Counted from the first letter of the stretch, positions 42,437 through 52,776 are shown. The stretch is DNA of 64,000 nt from Spirosoma sp. KCTC 42546 (GCF_006965485.1 NZ_CP041360.1:7854501-7918500); one strand, 5' to 3'. The notes: generated by a model not told the origin, from the letters alone. Translations and numbers: made by a program.

Positions 42437-43810
42437 AAGGATTGGCAACATTGACGGATTCATGCGGGAAGACGTTTCATCGTCCGAAGCCACATCAGGA
42501 CCGTGCTGGATTTTCTTGTTGAGCAAGTACAGAAACAGGCCAAACAACATGACGTAAATAAACGTGAACATAATAAGCGACGCCAGAACATGCTCAGCTT
42601 TGACGGCCTGCGAGAGCGCATCTGAGGTACGCAATAGCCCATAAACGACCCAGGGTTGCCGACCGACTTCGGCCGTGTACCAGCCTACCTGATTGCCAAC
42701 TTGAGGCAGCAGAACCGAGAACACAAAAACACCCATGAGCCAGCGCGTTTGAAACAGTTTGCCCCGGTAGAGCATAAAAAGCGCGAATAAGGTCAGCGCA
42801 ATCAGTGTCATACCTATAGTAATCATCAGGTGGTAGGTCTGAAATACGAAGTTGATGGCCGTCGGTCGATTCTCAGGTTTGATGCTGTTCAGTCCGGGAA
42901 TGGGTGCGTTGACGTCATGGTGTACCAGAAAGGATAGGCCACCTGGAATTTTAAGTCCAGTTGTTTTCTGCTCCTTCGCATTTACCCAACCCATCAGGTA
43001 CATATCACCAGGTGCTGATTTCTCGAAATGGCCTTCCATGGCCGCGAGTTTCGCCGGTTGGTATTTCGTAACCACCTCCGCCGACTTGCTCCCCGTAAAC
43101 AGTTGAGCAAGTGACGATATAGCTGCCACCCAGAGCGCGATTCGGAAGGCGGCTTCGGCATGAACGATGTATTTCTTTTTCAGGATATACCAGGCACTCA
43201 CGCTCAAGACCAGAAACGAACCAGCCAGTAGAGCCCCAATCAGCACGTGAGAATAACGCTCAATCGACGACGGATTGAAAACCATGGCCCAGAAATCTGT
43301 TACAATAGCGCGGGCCTGCATCCCTTTCCCTTCAATCCGATAGCCGGAAGGCGTTTGCTGCCACGAATTAGCGACCACAATCCAGAGGGCGGAGAAAATG
43401 GAGCCAAGTGCTACTAACACAGTTGCCATAAAATGGACCCGTGGGCTCACCCGATTCCAACCGAACAGCAGGATGCCCAAAAACGCTGACTCCAGTGCAA
43501 ACGCAAAAATACCCTCGGCTGCCAGGGCAGAGCCAAAAATATCGCCAACGTAGCGTGAGTAGGCAGCCCAGTTAGTACCGAACTCAAACTCCATAACAAT
43601 ACCCGTAGCGACACCAATGCCGAAAATAAGAGCAAAAATCCGGACCCAGAAACGGGTCAACTCTTCATAAATCTTGTCTTTTGTTTTCAGATACAGGCCT
43701 TCCATTACAACCAGGCAAACGCCTAAACCAATACTTAGGGGCGGATAGATATAATGAAACGCGATGGTGAAAGCGAACTGAATCCGGGAGAGCAATTCTA
43801 CATTGTCCAT
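42428..43810 (-). CDS. cydA: cytochrome bd ubiquinol oxidase subunit I
   Basis: 460 residues, about nine transmembrane helices, carrying the heme ligands and quinol site. Visible: His19 in IAFHYIYPP (heme ligand), [32 protein letters not shown] with an oxygen-site Glu, and [13 protein letters not shown] at the quinol side. The loop between helices 6 and 7 is short, so it is the CIO/short-Q-loop kind. The open frame has 32 more codons upstream in repeat-like sequence; [12 protein letters not shown] at 43810 was chosen. It is the first gene of cydAB. Confidence 0.96.
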   Translation of the reverse strand: MDNVELLSRIQFAFTIAFHYIYPPLSIGLGVCLVVMEGLYLKTKDKIYEELTRFWVRIFALIFGIGVATGIVMEFEFGTNWAAYSRYVGDIFGSALAAEGIFAFALESAFLGILLFGWNRVSPRVHFMATVLVALGSIFSALWIVVANSWQQTPSGYRIEGKGMQARAIVTDFWAMVFNPSSIERYSHVLIGALLAGSFLVLSVSAWYILKKKYIVHAEAAFRIALWVAAISSLAQLFTGSKSAEVVTKYQPAKLAAMEGHFEKSAPGDMYLMGWVNAKEQKTTGLKIPGGLSFLVHHDVNAPIPGLNSIKPENRPTAINFVFQTYHLMITIGMTLIALTLFALFMLYRGKLFQTRWLMGVFVFSVLLPQVGNQVGWYTAEVGRQPWVVYGLLRTSDALSQAVKAEHVLASLIMFTFIYVMLFGLFLYLLNKKIQHGPDVASDDETSSRMNPSMLPILNE

Positions 43811-43948
43811 AACCAGAGCGATAGTCGGGACAGGTCGCCGAGGTCGCAGACAGGCAGTGCGATAAGGGGCGAACCAGGCGAGGAAACTATCGCCCGAAAG
43901 GTACAACAGAAGGCCATTCGCCCTACCTATCTACACTAGTTTTTTACA

Positions 43949-43991
43949 GAAAAACAAAAACTCCAAAGTAGCTTGCAAGCTACTTTGGAGT
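43949..43991 (-). terminator. terminator of the CAP/T9SS gene
   Basis: A 32-bp perfect palindrome (43960-43991, two 16-base halves, no loop) followed on the minus strand by a T-rich run. It lies 33 bases past the stop at 44024. Confidence 0.85.
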
Positions 43992-44023
43992 CGATAGATA
44001 CTATTCAAAAAAGAAGAATAGGG

Positions 44024-45529
44024 TTAGTTGCCCACCACAACTCTAAACGTTCTGGCAGGCAGCAGGCTATCCCCTTTTACGGTTAACCAATATAGGCCCA
44101 CAGGTAGGGTCGACGTGACGTTTACCTTAACTTTTGTTTCGCTTTCAGCCTGAATCGTAAGCGGGTAGGTCAGTCCGTGTATGTCGCACAGATTAACCGA
44201 CGCCGTGGCAGCATGCGAGGTAAACACCCGGAACTCACCGGATGGGCTTGGATTTGGATATACATACACCAGCTCATCTGTTGGTAGAATCGTTACGGCC
44301 ACAATTGAGGAGAACGTAGTCTTTCCATCAAAATCCCGCTGTTTCAACCGATAATAATACGTAGTGCCTGCACTGACATCTTCGTCATCGAACTGATACA
44401 GGTTGTAGTCTCTCAGATCTGTTTTAGCGGCTACAAACCCGATTGGTTCCCAGGCCTGAGCATCGTGGCTACGCTGCACATCGAAACCCAGATTGGTCTG
44501 TTCCCAGGTGGTTGTCCAGTTCAGCACCGCTTTGTTCTCACGAGCAGCGCCCACAAATGATAACAGATGAACTGGCAACGGATTGGTCTCCAACGAATAC
44601 GAACAGCCTGAAGCGGCAGGGTCAACAAAGTTAAACACAACTACAGCAGCCGTTTTAGTCATAATAGCCGTATTTGAGCTAGGTGGACACAGGCCGCCGA
44701 ATCCGGTTGTAACGCTATTGCTTCCACTCCCATAGGAAATTCCTACGCCCAGAAAACCCTCGCTGGTTGTTGCGCTATAATTATTGTCATACGCATTTGT
44801 CGACGGGGCCGACGGCGAGGGTAGGTTGCCACTGATATTCTGCATCAATAGCGCATCCCGGTGCCCCCAGCCAGCTCCAGCATCCTGATACAACCACGAA
44901 AAAATGGCTTGGTCAGCGGCATAGGTAGGGTTGCTGGGTGGCGTGGATGATGATGTATACAGGCATTGTTTGTATATGTTTTCATCTCTTGCCAGAAACT
45001 CATGACAACTGCCCGCAAAAGTCGATGAGGCATTGATACGATCTGTTGATGTTTGTCCGCTAATCGTGTGACTAAATATGCCGGTGGTCATCATATTCGA
45101 AGCGTGCCCCTGCGAAACCACTGACAGGTTGCTTTCTACACCCTCCAGCGGAAGGCCTAACACCGCTCCCGACACAGGATAGGTAACGCCTGCCCGCGCC
45201 TGTCGCTCTGCATTAACCAGAAAAAGACTCCGTTGCTGAGCCGAAAGTGTTGAATACGAAGCGGGCAACGTTAGTGTGCCCAGGCTATTGGCGGGTAATC
45301 CCAACTGCGTTTCCTCCTGCCTGCGGGCATAATTAAATGATTTAGTCAGTTGGGTTAGATTTAGAAAATAGGGGCCGACCGATGAGTTCGTGTACGTGAA
45401 TGTGGGTGGATCGTATGGTAAGCTGATATCGCTGGTAAGGTTGGTAGGTGCCTGAGCAACGGCTATTCTAACCATAAGAAGAAGCCCACTTCCTACTCGT
45501 ACTAGATGGCTACAGTAGTTTTTTTTCAT
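44024..45529 (-). CDS. CAP-domain protein with a type IX secretion sorting domain
   Basis: 501 residues with a signal peptide (ends RIAVAQ). The CAP/SCP domain (about 90-300) shows FLVNAERQARAG, SQGHASNMMTTGIFSHTISG, YAADQAIFSWLYQDAGAGWG and HRDALL; it includes the paired His residues of the family cleft. A fibronectin-type segment follows (about 325-410), then a C-terminal sorting domain VYPNPSPSGEFRV to GLYWLTVKGDSL and FRVVVGN. The latter directs export across the outer membrane by the T9SS and covalent anchoring. Such proteins are typically surface-exposed; the target is unknown. Confidence 0.93.
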   Translation of the reverse strand: MKKNYCSHLVRVGSGLLLMVRIAVAQAPTNLTSDISLPYDPPTFTYTNSSVGPYFLNLTQLTKSFNYARRQEETQLGLPANSLGTLTLPASYSTLSAQQRSLFLVNAERQARAGVTYPVSGAVLGLPLEGVESNLSVVSQGHASNMMTTGIFSHTISGQTSTDRINASSTFAGSCHEFLARDENIYKQCLYTSSSTPPSNPTYAADQAIFSWLYQDAGAGWGHRDALLMQNISGNLPSPSAPSTNAYDNNYSATTSEGFLGVGISYGSGSNSVTTGFGGLCPPSSNTAIMTKTAAVVVFNFVDPAASGCSYSLETNPLPVHLLSFVGAARENKAVLNWTTTWEQTNLGFDVQRSHDAQAWEPIGFVAAKTDLRDYNLYQFDDEDVSAGTTYYYRLKQRDFDGKTTFSSIVAVTILPTDELVYVYPNPSPSGEFRVFTSHAATASVNLCDIHGLTYPLTIQAESETKVKVNVTSTLPVGLYWLTVKGDSLLPARTFRVVVGN

Positions 45530-45603
45530 AGAAGTACATTTACGGATTCAATACGCAACAACGTTAGGATTAGACAAGACGGGACACTTATTATTACACA
45601 AAA

Positions 45604-45771
45604 ATGAATAATTTTTATACAAAATCAATAAATCTACGGCTATTAATGCCAACGTTAGAAGTACCTCTGCCAATTCTTCACACCCAAAGCAATTACCAGG
45701 CTGTTTTAACATCAATAGAATTAGAAGAACATCTTTCCGTAGAAAGTCTTAACCAATTTGTCGGCATGTAA
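45604..45771 (+). CDS. possible 55-residue ORF
   Basis: ATG at 45604, stop TAA at 45769-45771. The product starts MNNFYTKSINLRLLMPTL and ends SVESLNQFVGM. No family is recognisable and codon use is not distinctive. It lies in the gap between the divergent CAP gene and the patatin-like gene, upstream of the latter, and could be a leader peptide. Recorded with low confidence because an ORF of this size can arise by chance in AT-rich DNA. Confidence 0.25.
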   Translation: MNNFYTKSINLRLLMPTLEVPLPILHTQSNYQAVLTSIELEEHLSVESLNQFVGM

Positions 45772-45819
45772 GCCGTAAACCAGTACATTCAACGAATTGA
45801 CCGATTAATCCTATTCTCT

Positions 45820-47862
45820 GTGCAATCCACTGGCCCGCGTACCCTTGAACGACAATTCATCAACTACATCATTGCGTTCTACCAAACTCAGCGCAATGCC
45901 TTTGTGGTCATCATTACGCTGCTTATTTCATTCTATATTCTGAACATTCCCGATCAGGCTGCCGATATGATCAATGCAGTAATTGACGATGGGGTGTTCA
46001 GCCGCCTGTTTCAGTATATTCTCCTGAGCACGTTCGTCTGGAGTTGGATCGTATACGGTAGTACCCGCCTAATTCTGCACATCTCACCTGTGGGAATCCG
46101 CCTGAATCAGGAGTGTGATGTGTTACTACGGTGGCTGCCTAAACTCGGCGGAATGATCCCGGCCCTGATTTTAGCCTACGCATTCTGGAAGCCTGACCGC
46201 TGGCAGCCTTATCTACTTTTGCTTGAAAGCGCGCTGATGCTGGGTTTGTTTCTGTGGGTAGAATGGCGAATTACTGTTTTCGCTCTGCCTACCTACTGGA
46301 GATTTGGAGATCGCTACACCAATCTCACCCAGGACTTCCGGGTACTTTGGCGAAATCCGCTTGGCCGTCTGGTTGTTACAAGCGGCCTGGCCCTGAGCCT
46401 TTTCCTGCTTATTTTTTTTAGTCTGCCTGTTGAATGGGGGATTGCCCGGCGGTTACGCCCAACGGCTATCATCATTTTCGGCATTACGCTATATACATTC
46501 TGGGGAAGCCTCATCGCGTACTTCAACGATTATCGGTACCGTCCACTGGTACTACTGGTATTCACCTACCTGATCATTATCAGTGCCTTTAACGATAACA
46601 CGGCTGTTCGGCGGGCTATTGATAAGGGAGTTCCCTCCATTAGCCAGCGCCCAACCGTAGAAGCCCATTTTGCCAACTGGGTAACCGCCCGTCAACAGGA
46701 AGAAGGTGATACAATTCCGTTGGTACTGGTAGCGGCTGAAGGCGGTGGGATTCGGGCCTTGAACTGGACTGCCGAAACCCTCATCCGACTGGATTCGATC
46801 ATTCCGGGATTCAGTCGACACGTGTACGCACTCAGTGGCGTATCGGGCGGGGGTGTTGGAACGGTATTTTATACAGCTTTCCTCCGCGATGTGCCTGAAA
46901 CGAAACGTAATGGCCGGTTCGATCAGTTTCGGAAGGTTATTCGTGATGACTATTTATCGGCAGTCTCGGCAGCCCTATTATTCCCTGAATCCCTACAGCG
47001 ACTTATTCCACTACCCGTATCCCCTCTTGAGCGGGCCAAATGGCTCGAAGATTCCTGGGCCGATTCGTACCGGGATAATCTGGGCTTTCGCACGCTCGAT
47101 TCATCACTAACGCAATTATACCAGACCTCAAATGGCTACAACTATAACCTGCCTTCCCTCCTGCTGAACGGCACGTTGGCCGAATCAGGTCAGAAAACGA
47201 TCACGTCAAATCTGCAACTCGATCCGGGTTATTTTAAAAATGTGGTATCCACGCTAGATGTACTGGGAACCGATGTACCCTTAAAAACGGCAGCTTCCTT
47301 ATGCAGTCGTTTCCCAATCGTAACCAATGGCGGATTAATTCAAAAAGACACACTGCTGGGTAATGGGCGAAAGCAGCAGTACGGCGGGCATATTGTAGAC
47401 GGGGGTTATTTTGACAATTCGGGCGTAGAGACATGTATTCAACTGATGAACAATCTGGTCCCCTCCATTCGACGGTTGGATACCGCCAGGCACGTTGTCA
47501 TTATCCCTTATATTCTCTTTATTCAGAACAGCAATACGATTGGTAAACTCCCTCAGAAACGATCCATCTTACAGGAGGTTCAGATACCCCTGCTCGGCTT
47601 TTTCAACGCCTGGGATAATGGCTCCACCACCCGCGACAATATGTTCAATTCGTTTATGAATCGATTTGCCAACCCCAAAATCAATTACCTGACCCTCCGA
47701 CTAACGTATAGCGACAAGTATCCGCTGGGCTGGTTCCTGTCCAACAGCGTAGCCCGAAGTTTGAGTAAGCAGGCTAAAGATTCAATTAGCCTGAAAAACA
47801 AAGAGTTACTACAATTAAAGAGCGCGTTTCGGCAGATGAATGTAAAGCGGGTAGCTCCGTGA
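45820..47862 (+). CDS. membrane-anchored patatin-like phospholipase
   Basis: 680 residues. The N-terminal half has about six to seven transmembrane helices (between about 20 and 270); the C-terminal half is a patatin lipase domain with the oxyanion GGGIRA, the nucleophile elbow SGVSGGGVG and the Asp in the DGGYFDNSG motif. It would hydrolyse acyl lipids, with the active domain on one membrane face. The start is GTG at 45820, since the frame has no ATG until residue about 49; the codons upstream reach a TAA at 45769 with no better start. Fusion to so many helices is uncommon for bacterial patatins. Confidence 0.85.
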   Translation: MQSTGPRTLERQFINYIIAFYQTQRNAFVVIITLLISFYILNIPDQAADMINAVIDDGVFSRLFQYILLSTFVWSWIVYGSTRLILHISPVGIRLNQECDVLLRWLPKLGGMIPALILAYAFWKPDRWQPYLLLLESALMLGLFLWVEWRITVFALPTYWRFGDRYTNLTQDFRVLWRNPLGRLVVTSGLALSLFLLIFFSLPVEWGIARRLRPTAIIIFGITLYTFWGSLIAYFNDYRYRPLVLLVFTYLIIISAFNDNTAVRRAIDKGVPSISQRPTVEAHFANWVTARQQEEGDTIPLVLVAAEGGGIRALNWTAETLIRLDSIIPGFSRHVYALSGVSGGGVGTVFYTAFLRDVPETKRNGRFDQFRKVIRDDYLSAVSAALLFPESLQRLIPLPVSPLERAKWLEDSWADSYRDNLGFRTLDSSLTQLYQTSNGYNYNLPSLLLNGTLAESGQKTITSNLQLDPGYFKNVVSTLDVLGTDVPLKTAASLCSRFPIVTNGGLIQKDTLLGNGRKQQYGGHIVDGGYFDNSGVETCIQLMNNLVPSIRRLDTARHVVIIPYILFIQNSNTIGKLPQKRSILQEVQIPLLGFFNAWDNGSTTRDNMFNSFMNRFANPKINYLTLRLTYSDKYPLGWFLSNSVARSLSKQAKDSISLKNKELLQLKSAFRQMNVKRVAP

Positions 47863-47918
47863 GTAAGCAAAACGTCATCTTCCGTTGTACTTTAGCTTCC
47901 TGACTAACTGAGTCTGCT

Positions 47919-48263
47919 ATGAATCTTCGCATAAACGGCCGTATCTGGCTCGAATCCGTATCCATCGATTCAGCCGAACGATTTATGGGTATCGGGCGGC
48001 TGGAATTGCTCGGCCATATCCAGCATACAGGCTCCATAAATCAGGCCGCCAAGGCGATGAAGATGTCGTATAAACGTGCCTGGGAGATGGTGCATTCGAT
48101 GAATACACAGGCAGATACACCCTTGGTAACTACACAAACTGGGGGTGAAAAAGGGGGTGGAACGATTATAACCGCCGAAGGCGAAAAATACCTCTCCCAT
48201 TACCGCGGGCTACAGGAGCGTTTCCAGAAATTCCTGGCCGATGAACTGGCAAATCTGCCTTAA
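47919..48263 (+). CDS. ModE-type winged-helix regulator, DNA-binding domain only
   Basis: 114 residues. Matches the N-terminal DNA-binding domain of ModE (molybdate-responsive repressor): GIGRLELLGHIQHTGSINQA, KAMKMSYKRAWEMVHSMN, and the wing GGEKGGGTIITAEGEKYL. The molybdate-binding MOP domains of full ModE are absent, so ligand sensing, if any, differs. No modABC genes are nearby. It stands alone between the patatin gene and the convergent rhomboid gene. Confidence 0.9.
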   Translation: MNLRINGRIWLESVSIDSAERFMGIGRLELLGHIQHTGSINQAAKAMKMSYKRAWEMVHSMNTQADTPLVTTQTGGEKGGGTIITAEGEKYLSHYRGLQERFQKFLADELANLP

Positions 48264-48277
48264 GTAATCAGGCGGAC

Positions 48278-49405
48278 TTATTTCTTTTTCGCGTTCAACT
48301 GACTTAAAACCGTCGCGATTTGCTGATCATAGATCGCAATCTGGTTGTCGTAAATATGGGTTGTATCAGTCAGGGAGCGTTGTAGAAGTTTAAAACTTTT
48401 TAGTCGTAGCGTACTGTATTGGCGTAATAGTTTCGTATGCTGATGATACCCGTCCGGCAAGTCAAGTTTATCGGCCTTATCGAGAAGGGCAATAGCTTCC
48501 TGCCAGGCAACCACGCCCTGGTCGTTCATGGCTTTGGCTAACTTGGTGGCTGAGGTATTCGGTGGCAAACGGAAAACATTCATCGCCTGGGTGTTCAATT
48601 TATTGAACCGCTCCATGATCCGGTCAAAATCAGCAAGTGGGGTCGATTTATGCGTATAAACCAGTACAGCCAGCAACAAAGCCAGCAGCGGGGGGACAAG
48701 CATTGGCAACAGGGCTCGACCTGCCGGTTGATTAGCCCGAAGAACAAATAAATAGTAGGCATAACCCGTAAAGAGCCCTCCCAATAGTCCCCCTATGTGG
48801 GCGGCATTGTCGATATGCGACTGCATACCTATGAATAAGTTGAAACCAACAAATGTCAGGATACTCTTCAGCAACTCCCTTCGAACAGCGGCATCGAGCC
48901 AATTGGTGGTTAGTAGGGCAAGAAAGACACCATACATCCCAAAAATAGCCCCCGATGCACCAGCGCCTAGTACAACATCATGCCACCATAAGCTTACAAC
49001 GCTGCCCATCAAACCTGCCGTAAGATAGGCAATTGTGAACTGACGGGTACCCAGCAAAGGCTCCAGGATAGGGCCAATCTGAACCAGTGCATACATATTG
49101 AACAGCAGGTGAAGGATACCAATATGCAGGAAACAACAACTCAGCAGTCGCCATGGCTCCCCACCAAGGGTTAAGGGCGAATAATTAGCCCCCCATTGAA
49201 TTAAGTCCGCACTGGCCGGTTGCAACATGTCAACACCGCTTACAGCCATAAGAATAAATACCCCTACATTCAACCAAACAAGTATGGGCGTTACTACGTA
49301 TCCATCACTGGGTTTGAGCAGTTGTAAGGGATTGGGTCTCTCGGGGCTTGGTGGTCTTGAACCAGAGTGGGGCGTATCCTGATTGTCAGGTGTGTCGGCA
49401 TTCAT
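48278..49405 (-). CDS. rhomboid-family intramembrane serine protease
   Basis: 375 residues. Six or seven transmembrane helices in the middle (about 50-270), a soluble C-terminal helical region (about 275-375, LDKADKLDLPDGY). The catalytic pair is visible as Ser in GASGAIFGMYG and His in AAHIGGLLGGL; the loop LLFNMYALVQIGP and Asn/His residues in the CFLHIGILHLLFN segment fit the family. It cleaves transmembrane helices of other proteins. The start at 49405 (MNADTPDNQ) is preferred; the frame also opens at 49462. The function of the charged tail is unknown. Confidence 0.9.
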   Translation of the reverse strand: MNADTPDNQDTPHSGSRPPSPERPNPLQLLKPSDGYVVTPILVWLNVGVFILMAVSGVDMLQPASADLIQWGANYSPLTLGGEPWRLLSCCFLHIGILHLLFNMYALVQIGPILEPLLGTRQFTIAYLTAGLMGSVVSLWWHDVVLGAGASGAIFGMYGVFLALLTTNWLDAAVRRELLKSILTFVGFNLFIGMQSHIDNAAHIGGLLGGLFTGYAYYLFVLRANQPAGRALLPMLVPPLLALLLAVLVYTHKSTPLADFDRIMERFNKLNTQAMNVFRLPPNTSATKLAKAMNDQGVVAWQEAIALLDKADKLDLPDGYHQHTKLLRQYSTLRLKSFKLLQRSLTDTTHIYDNQIAIYDQQIATVLSQLNAKKK

Positions 49406-49526
49406 AGGTGGTGGGTAGTTTCGCTTAAAACTAAAAAACTGTTCGTGCGCCAGGCTCATCACGCTATAGTTGTTAAGCCATAGTGTATAAACCCGAGGCA
49501 GCGAACAGTCTCAAAAATACGATTGA

Positions 49527-50858
49527 TTACTTCTTCGCGGTGTATAGTACCCGCCAAACTTTACCTTTTACAGAATCACTAATATAGAGCGAACCATCGG
49601 GGCCTTGAGCCAACCCTACAGGCCGGGCTTTAGCATCGCCCGGACTGGCGAGGTCGAGTTTACCAGCGTTCACATCGGTACCGGGTTTTCCCAGTTCGGG
49701 TACGCCCGCAAAATTCTCGGCAAACACTTCGTACTTACCCGATGGACGACCGTCTTTTCCAAACGGAATAAATGCGACAAAATAGCCACCCTGTTTGAGA
49801 GGAGCGCGGTTCCAGGACCCGTGGAAGCACACAAAGGCCCCATTTTTGTAACGGGCCGGGAAACTGGTACCCGTATAAAACAAGAGATCATTCGGTGCCC
49901 AATGGCCCGGAAACGCCATAATGGGTTTGTCCTTCCCGGCGCAACGATCCACTTTCGTACCATCACCACCATATTCAGGAGCTAGTAATTTCTGTTTTTT
50001 CTCGTGGTTATTGTAGCAATACGGCCAGCCAAAATCAGCACCCTCCTTTACCATTAGCATTTCTTCAGACGGGAACTCGGCGCTATACTCATCGGTAAAT
50101 ACACCACCCCAGTTGTTCAGGTTATCGCGGCCGTGCTGTAACGCGTAGAGCGTATTGGTTGCCGTATTCCAGTCGAGCGCTACGGCATTCCGGATACCCG
50201 TTGCGTAGCGTTTCCCATCAGCCTTATGCTGGTTTAATTTGTTGGCATCGAACTGCCAGATCCCTCCATACTCTTCCAGAATTGGACAGGGATCCATCCC
50301 TTTGGAGCCCTTCTGCCGGTCTTTTTCCTGACACGCATTCGATGGGGCACCAAAATTCACGAACAGTTTCCCATCGGGCGAGATTGCCAGTGACTTACTG
50401 GCATGCTGGCGCTGGAGTGTTAAACCTGAAACAATTGGTTCGGCGGGCGTTGTTTCCAGTACCTTGCCGTTGGTCAGTTTATAGCGGTAAACCGACGTAT
50501 CCGACGAAGCATAAAGGTAGTTGTTGTAAATAGCCGCCCCCGTGCCCGTATTGGTACTAAACATAACGGTCTGATCGGCGCGTCCGTCGCCATTGCTGTC
50601 CGTCAGTTCAGCCAGACCTTTGCCGTCATTAAGTTTTTCCAGCTTCACAAAGACTGTCCCCTCTTTATTAACGGCAATGTGCCGGGCTTTCCCAAGGTTA
50701 TCAGCGAACACCAATGCGCCAAAGCCATTAGCGAGTTTAAGGCCACCGTTGTCCGGATCTGGTGCTATTGATGAGGCACTAGACTGGGATTTTATAGGTT
50801 TTTTAGGGCCAGTAAAGGCGACAGTTACAGCCGTCAGTAAAAGCAGAGCTGCTTTCAT
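49527..50858 (-). CDS. PQQ-type sugar dehydrogenase (sorbosone dehydrogenase family)
   Basis: 443 residues, signal peptide (ends VAFTG), then a six-bladed beta-propeller: GLKLANGFGALVFADNLG, SKSLAISPDGKLFVNFGAPSN, GIRNAVALDWN, GADFGWPYCYNN (a family signature), MAFPGHWAPNDL and SLYISDSVKGKVWRV. These proteins oxidise aldoses or sorbosone in the periplasm, using PQQ as cofactor, although PQQ dependence is not proven for all members. It is divergent from the PA14 gene by a short promoter gap, and the downstream rhomboid gene is unrelated. Confidence 0.91.
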   Translation of the reverse strand: MKAALLLLTAVTVAFTGPKKPIKSQSSASSIAPDPDNGGLKLANGFGALVFADNLGKARHIAVNKEGTVFVKLEKLNDGKGLAELTDSNGDGRADQTVMFSTNTGTGAAIYNNYLYASSDTSVYRYKLTNGKVLETTPAEPIVSGLTLQRQHASKSLAISPDGKLFVNFGAPSNACQEKDRQKGSKGMDPCPILEEYGGIWQFDANKLNQHKADGKRYATGIRNAVALDWNTATNTLYALQHGRDNLNNWGGVFTDEYSAEFPSEEMLMVKEGADFGWPYCYNNHEKKQKLLAPEYGGDGTKVDRCAGKDKPIMAFPGHWAPNDLLFYTGTSFPARYKNGAFVCFHGSWNRAPLKQGGYFVAFIPFGKDGRPSGKYEVFAENFAGVPELGKPGTDVNAGKLDLASPGDAKARPVGLAQGPDGSLYISDSVKGKVWRVLYTAKK

Positions 50859-50995
50859 AATGAAAATGATTAGGTTTTCGGTACGTGAGCTAAACGGGTG
50901 ATTTATGTTAAAAGTTTTTTAATGAAATCTACAAACCAGTCTATTTCGGTAATTTTGACGGGTATCTAACTAAGCAGTGCTACTTTTCCCGGCAT

Positions 50996-52702
50996 ATGAA
51001 TAAACTCGTTACATTAATTATCCGTCAGGTAGCGGTTCTATCGCTAGGCTGGCTCTTATCGGTGCCCCTATACGCACAAAGTGATTTACCCCCACTGGCG
51101 CTGTCCCAACTGACTAAACCTGCAGGCTGGCAGTTAGTAGGCTCGGTATCCCCGAATGCCGATGGTACATCCATGCAACCGAAACCCGGCAATACTGTGC
51201 TGGTAGGTTCCAGTGAGCCCTTAACACTCCTAACGCCCACGGCCGATTTCCGGCTTCGCTTCGATGTACTGATGACGCCCAATGCCGATGTAGTTCTGAA
51301 CCTACCATCCGGACAGTCGATTAGTCTCGCACACTCACAGGAAATTGCCCGTTTATTAAAAGCACCCGGTCTCTGGCAAACCGTCGATTTATGGTACAAA
51401 ATCGGTAGTTCAAAAGAGTCAGCCGTCCTCGAAAAGATGGCCATCAATGGCGTAACCGTTCGCGAAGGGCAGATGTTGGCGGGTAAGGCATTAAGCCCCC
51501 TTACACTATTGGCCAAATCAGGCAACGTTGCCATTCGTAATGTTGGCTATCGGGTTATGACACCCCGCACTGTAGCGCAATGGGTTGGTCCACTAAGCTA
51601 TACCATTGTAGAAGGTGGCTATATTCAGAATCCAGACGATGCGGCCAAGAAGAAAGTCTTGAAACAGGACACAACCAGCCTGCTGAATTACGAAGTTTCC
51701 TATGGTCAGCCTCGTCAATACACGATCTTTTTTACAGGCAAATTAAACGCCTTACAAGCTGGTGATTACCGCTTCGACCTGAATCAGGGTGGGCTGGCTG
51801 CCTTATGGATCGATGGGAAAGAGGTGCTGCCAATCAATCACCTTGAATTGGGCATGCCGAATTCGAATACCATTCCACTAACGGCGGGCCCTCACGACGT
51901 GAAGGTGTATTTCTCGCGCTCCTGGTTTCGGCCGGGCCTGGGGCTGTATGTATCGCAGGCGGGTACTCGTCCGCAACCATTGCACGCACCAACGTCGCTT
52001 CCCGAACCAGACCCCGTTGCCGTTGTTAGCGTAAATCCCGATTTCAATGACGCTGGTAATCAGATTCAACGCATCCGCTCGTTTGTACAACTGCCCGGCG
52101 AGAAAACGAAACGCACCCATAGTATGTCGGTTGGATCGCCGGTTGGTCTCCATTACACCGTAGACCTGAACCAGATGGCGCTGATTCAGGCGTGGAAAGG
52201 TGACTTTGCCAACACCACTGAAATGTGGTACGAGCGGGGTGAGCCACAACTCCTCGCACCGCTGGGAGCACCCGTCTATTTGCCTGCTCAAACGCCACTG
52301 ATGGTATTAACGAATGACGCAACAGCCTGGCCCGATAGCGTAGGTGAAAACGTCCTGCAATACAAAGGCCTGACCATTGACAAACAGGGCATTCCAACGC
52401 TCAGTTATTCTCTGGCCGGAACTACGGTAACAGATGCCACTCGGGCAGAAGGAAATGCGCTGGTTCGGACCTTGACCCTGACAGGTTCGCCCGATGGTAC
52501 CCCTTATTGCCGGGTAGCGGCAGGAACAGCCTTAGAGGAAGTTGGTAAAGGGTTGTATGCCGTTAATGACCGAAGCTATTTCGTTCGCTTCGATCCGAAA
52601 GCTAAAGTGAAACTCCGTCAGAGTAACGGTAAGCAGGAATTGCTTCTACCCGTTGATACGAAAAACGGAGCAGGTTCAGTACAATATTCGATTGTATTTT
52701 AA
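50996..52702 (+). CDS. secreted PA14-domain protein
   Basis: 568 residues with a signal peptide (ends VPLYAQ). The first part (about 35-190) is a DUF1080-like/laminin-G-type beta sandwich (DFRLRFDVLMTPNADVVL, APGLWQTVDLWYKIG). The middle is a PA14 carbohydrate-binding domain (about 195-330), with GGYIQNPDDA, YTIFFTGKLNALQAGDYRF, ALWIDGKEVL and HDVKVYFSRSWFRPGLGLYV. The rest is beta-rich and unassigned. It is divergent from the sugar dehydrogenase and upstream of csaA and the propeller/copper-domain gene, so probably binds a carbohydrate for oxidation or uptake. Confidence 0.85.
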   Translation: MNKLVTLIIRQVAVLSLGWLLSVPLYAQSDLPPLALSQLTKPAGWQLVGSVSPNADGTSMQPKPGNTVLVGSSEPLTLLTPTADFRLRFDVLMTPNADVVLNLPSGQSISLAHSQEIARLLKAPGLWQTVDLWYKIGSSKESAVLEKMAINGVTVREGQMLAGKALSPLTLLAKSGNVAIRNVGYRVMTPRTVAQWVGPLSYTIVEGGYIQNPDDAAKKKVLKQDTTSLLNYEVSYGQPRQYTIFFTGKLNALQAGDYRFDLNQGGLAALWIDGKEVLPINHLELGMPNSNTIPLTAGPHDVKVYFSRSWFRPGLGLYVSQAGTRPQPLHAPTSLPEPDPVAVVSVNPDFNDAGNQIQRIRSFVQLPGEKTKRTHSMSVGSPVGLHYTVDLNQMALIQAWKGDFANTTEMWYERGEPQLLAPLGAPVYLPAQTPLMVLTNDATAWPDSVGENVLQYKGLTIDKQGIPTLSYSLAGTTVTDATRAEGNALVRTLTLTGSPDGTPYCRVAAGTALEEVGKGLYAVNDRSYFVRFDPKAKVKLRQSNGKQELLLPVDTKNGAGSVQYSIVF

Positions 52703-52710
52703 ACTGGTCA

Positions 52711-52776
52711 GTCATTAGTAGCCATTCAGCTAAGACAATTAATGACGATCAATGACCATGAATGACTACTAATGAC
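52711..52776. repeat. hairpin containing the csaA start codon
   Basis: The left side (gtcattagtag at 52711-52721 and cattca at 52723-52728) pairs with tgaatg at 52759-52764 and ctactaatgac at 52766-52776, with one mismatch between the blocks. The csaA ATG (52772-52774) is inside the right arm. The words aatgac and relatives recur four times here. Confidence 0.75.
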
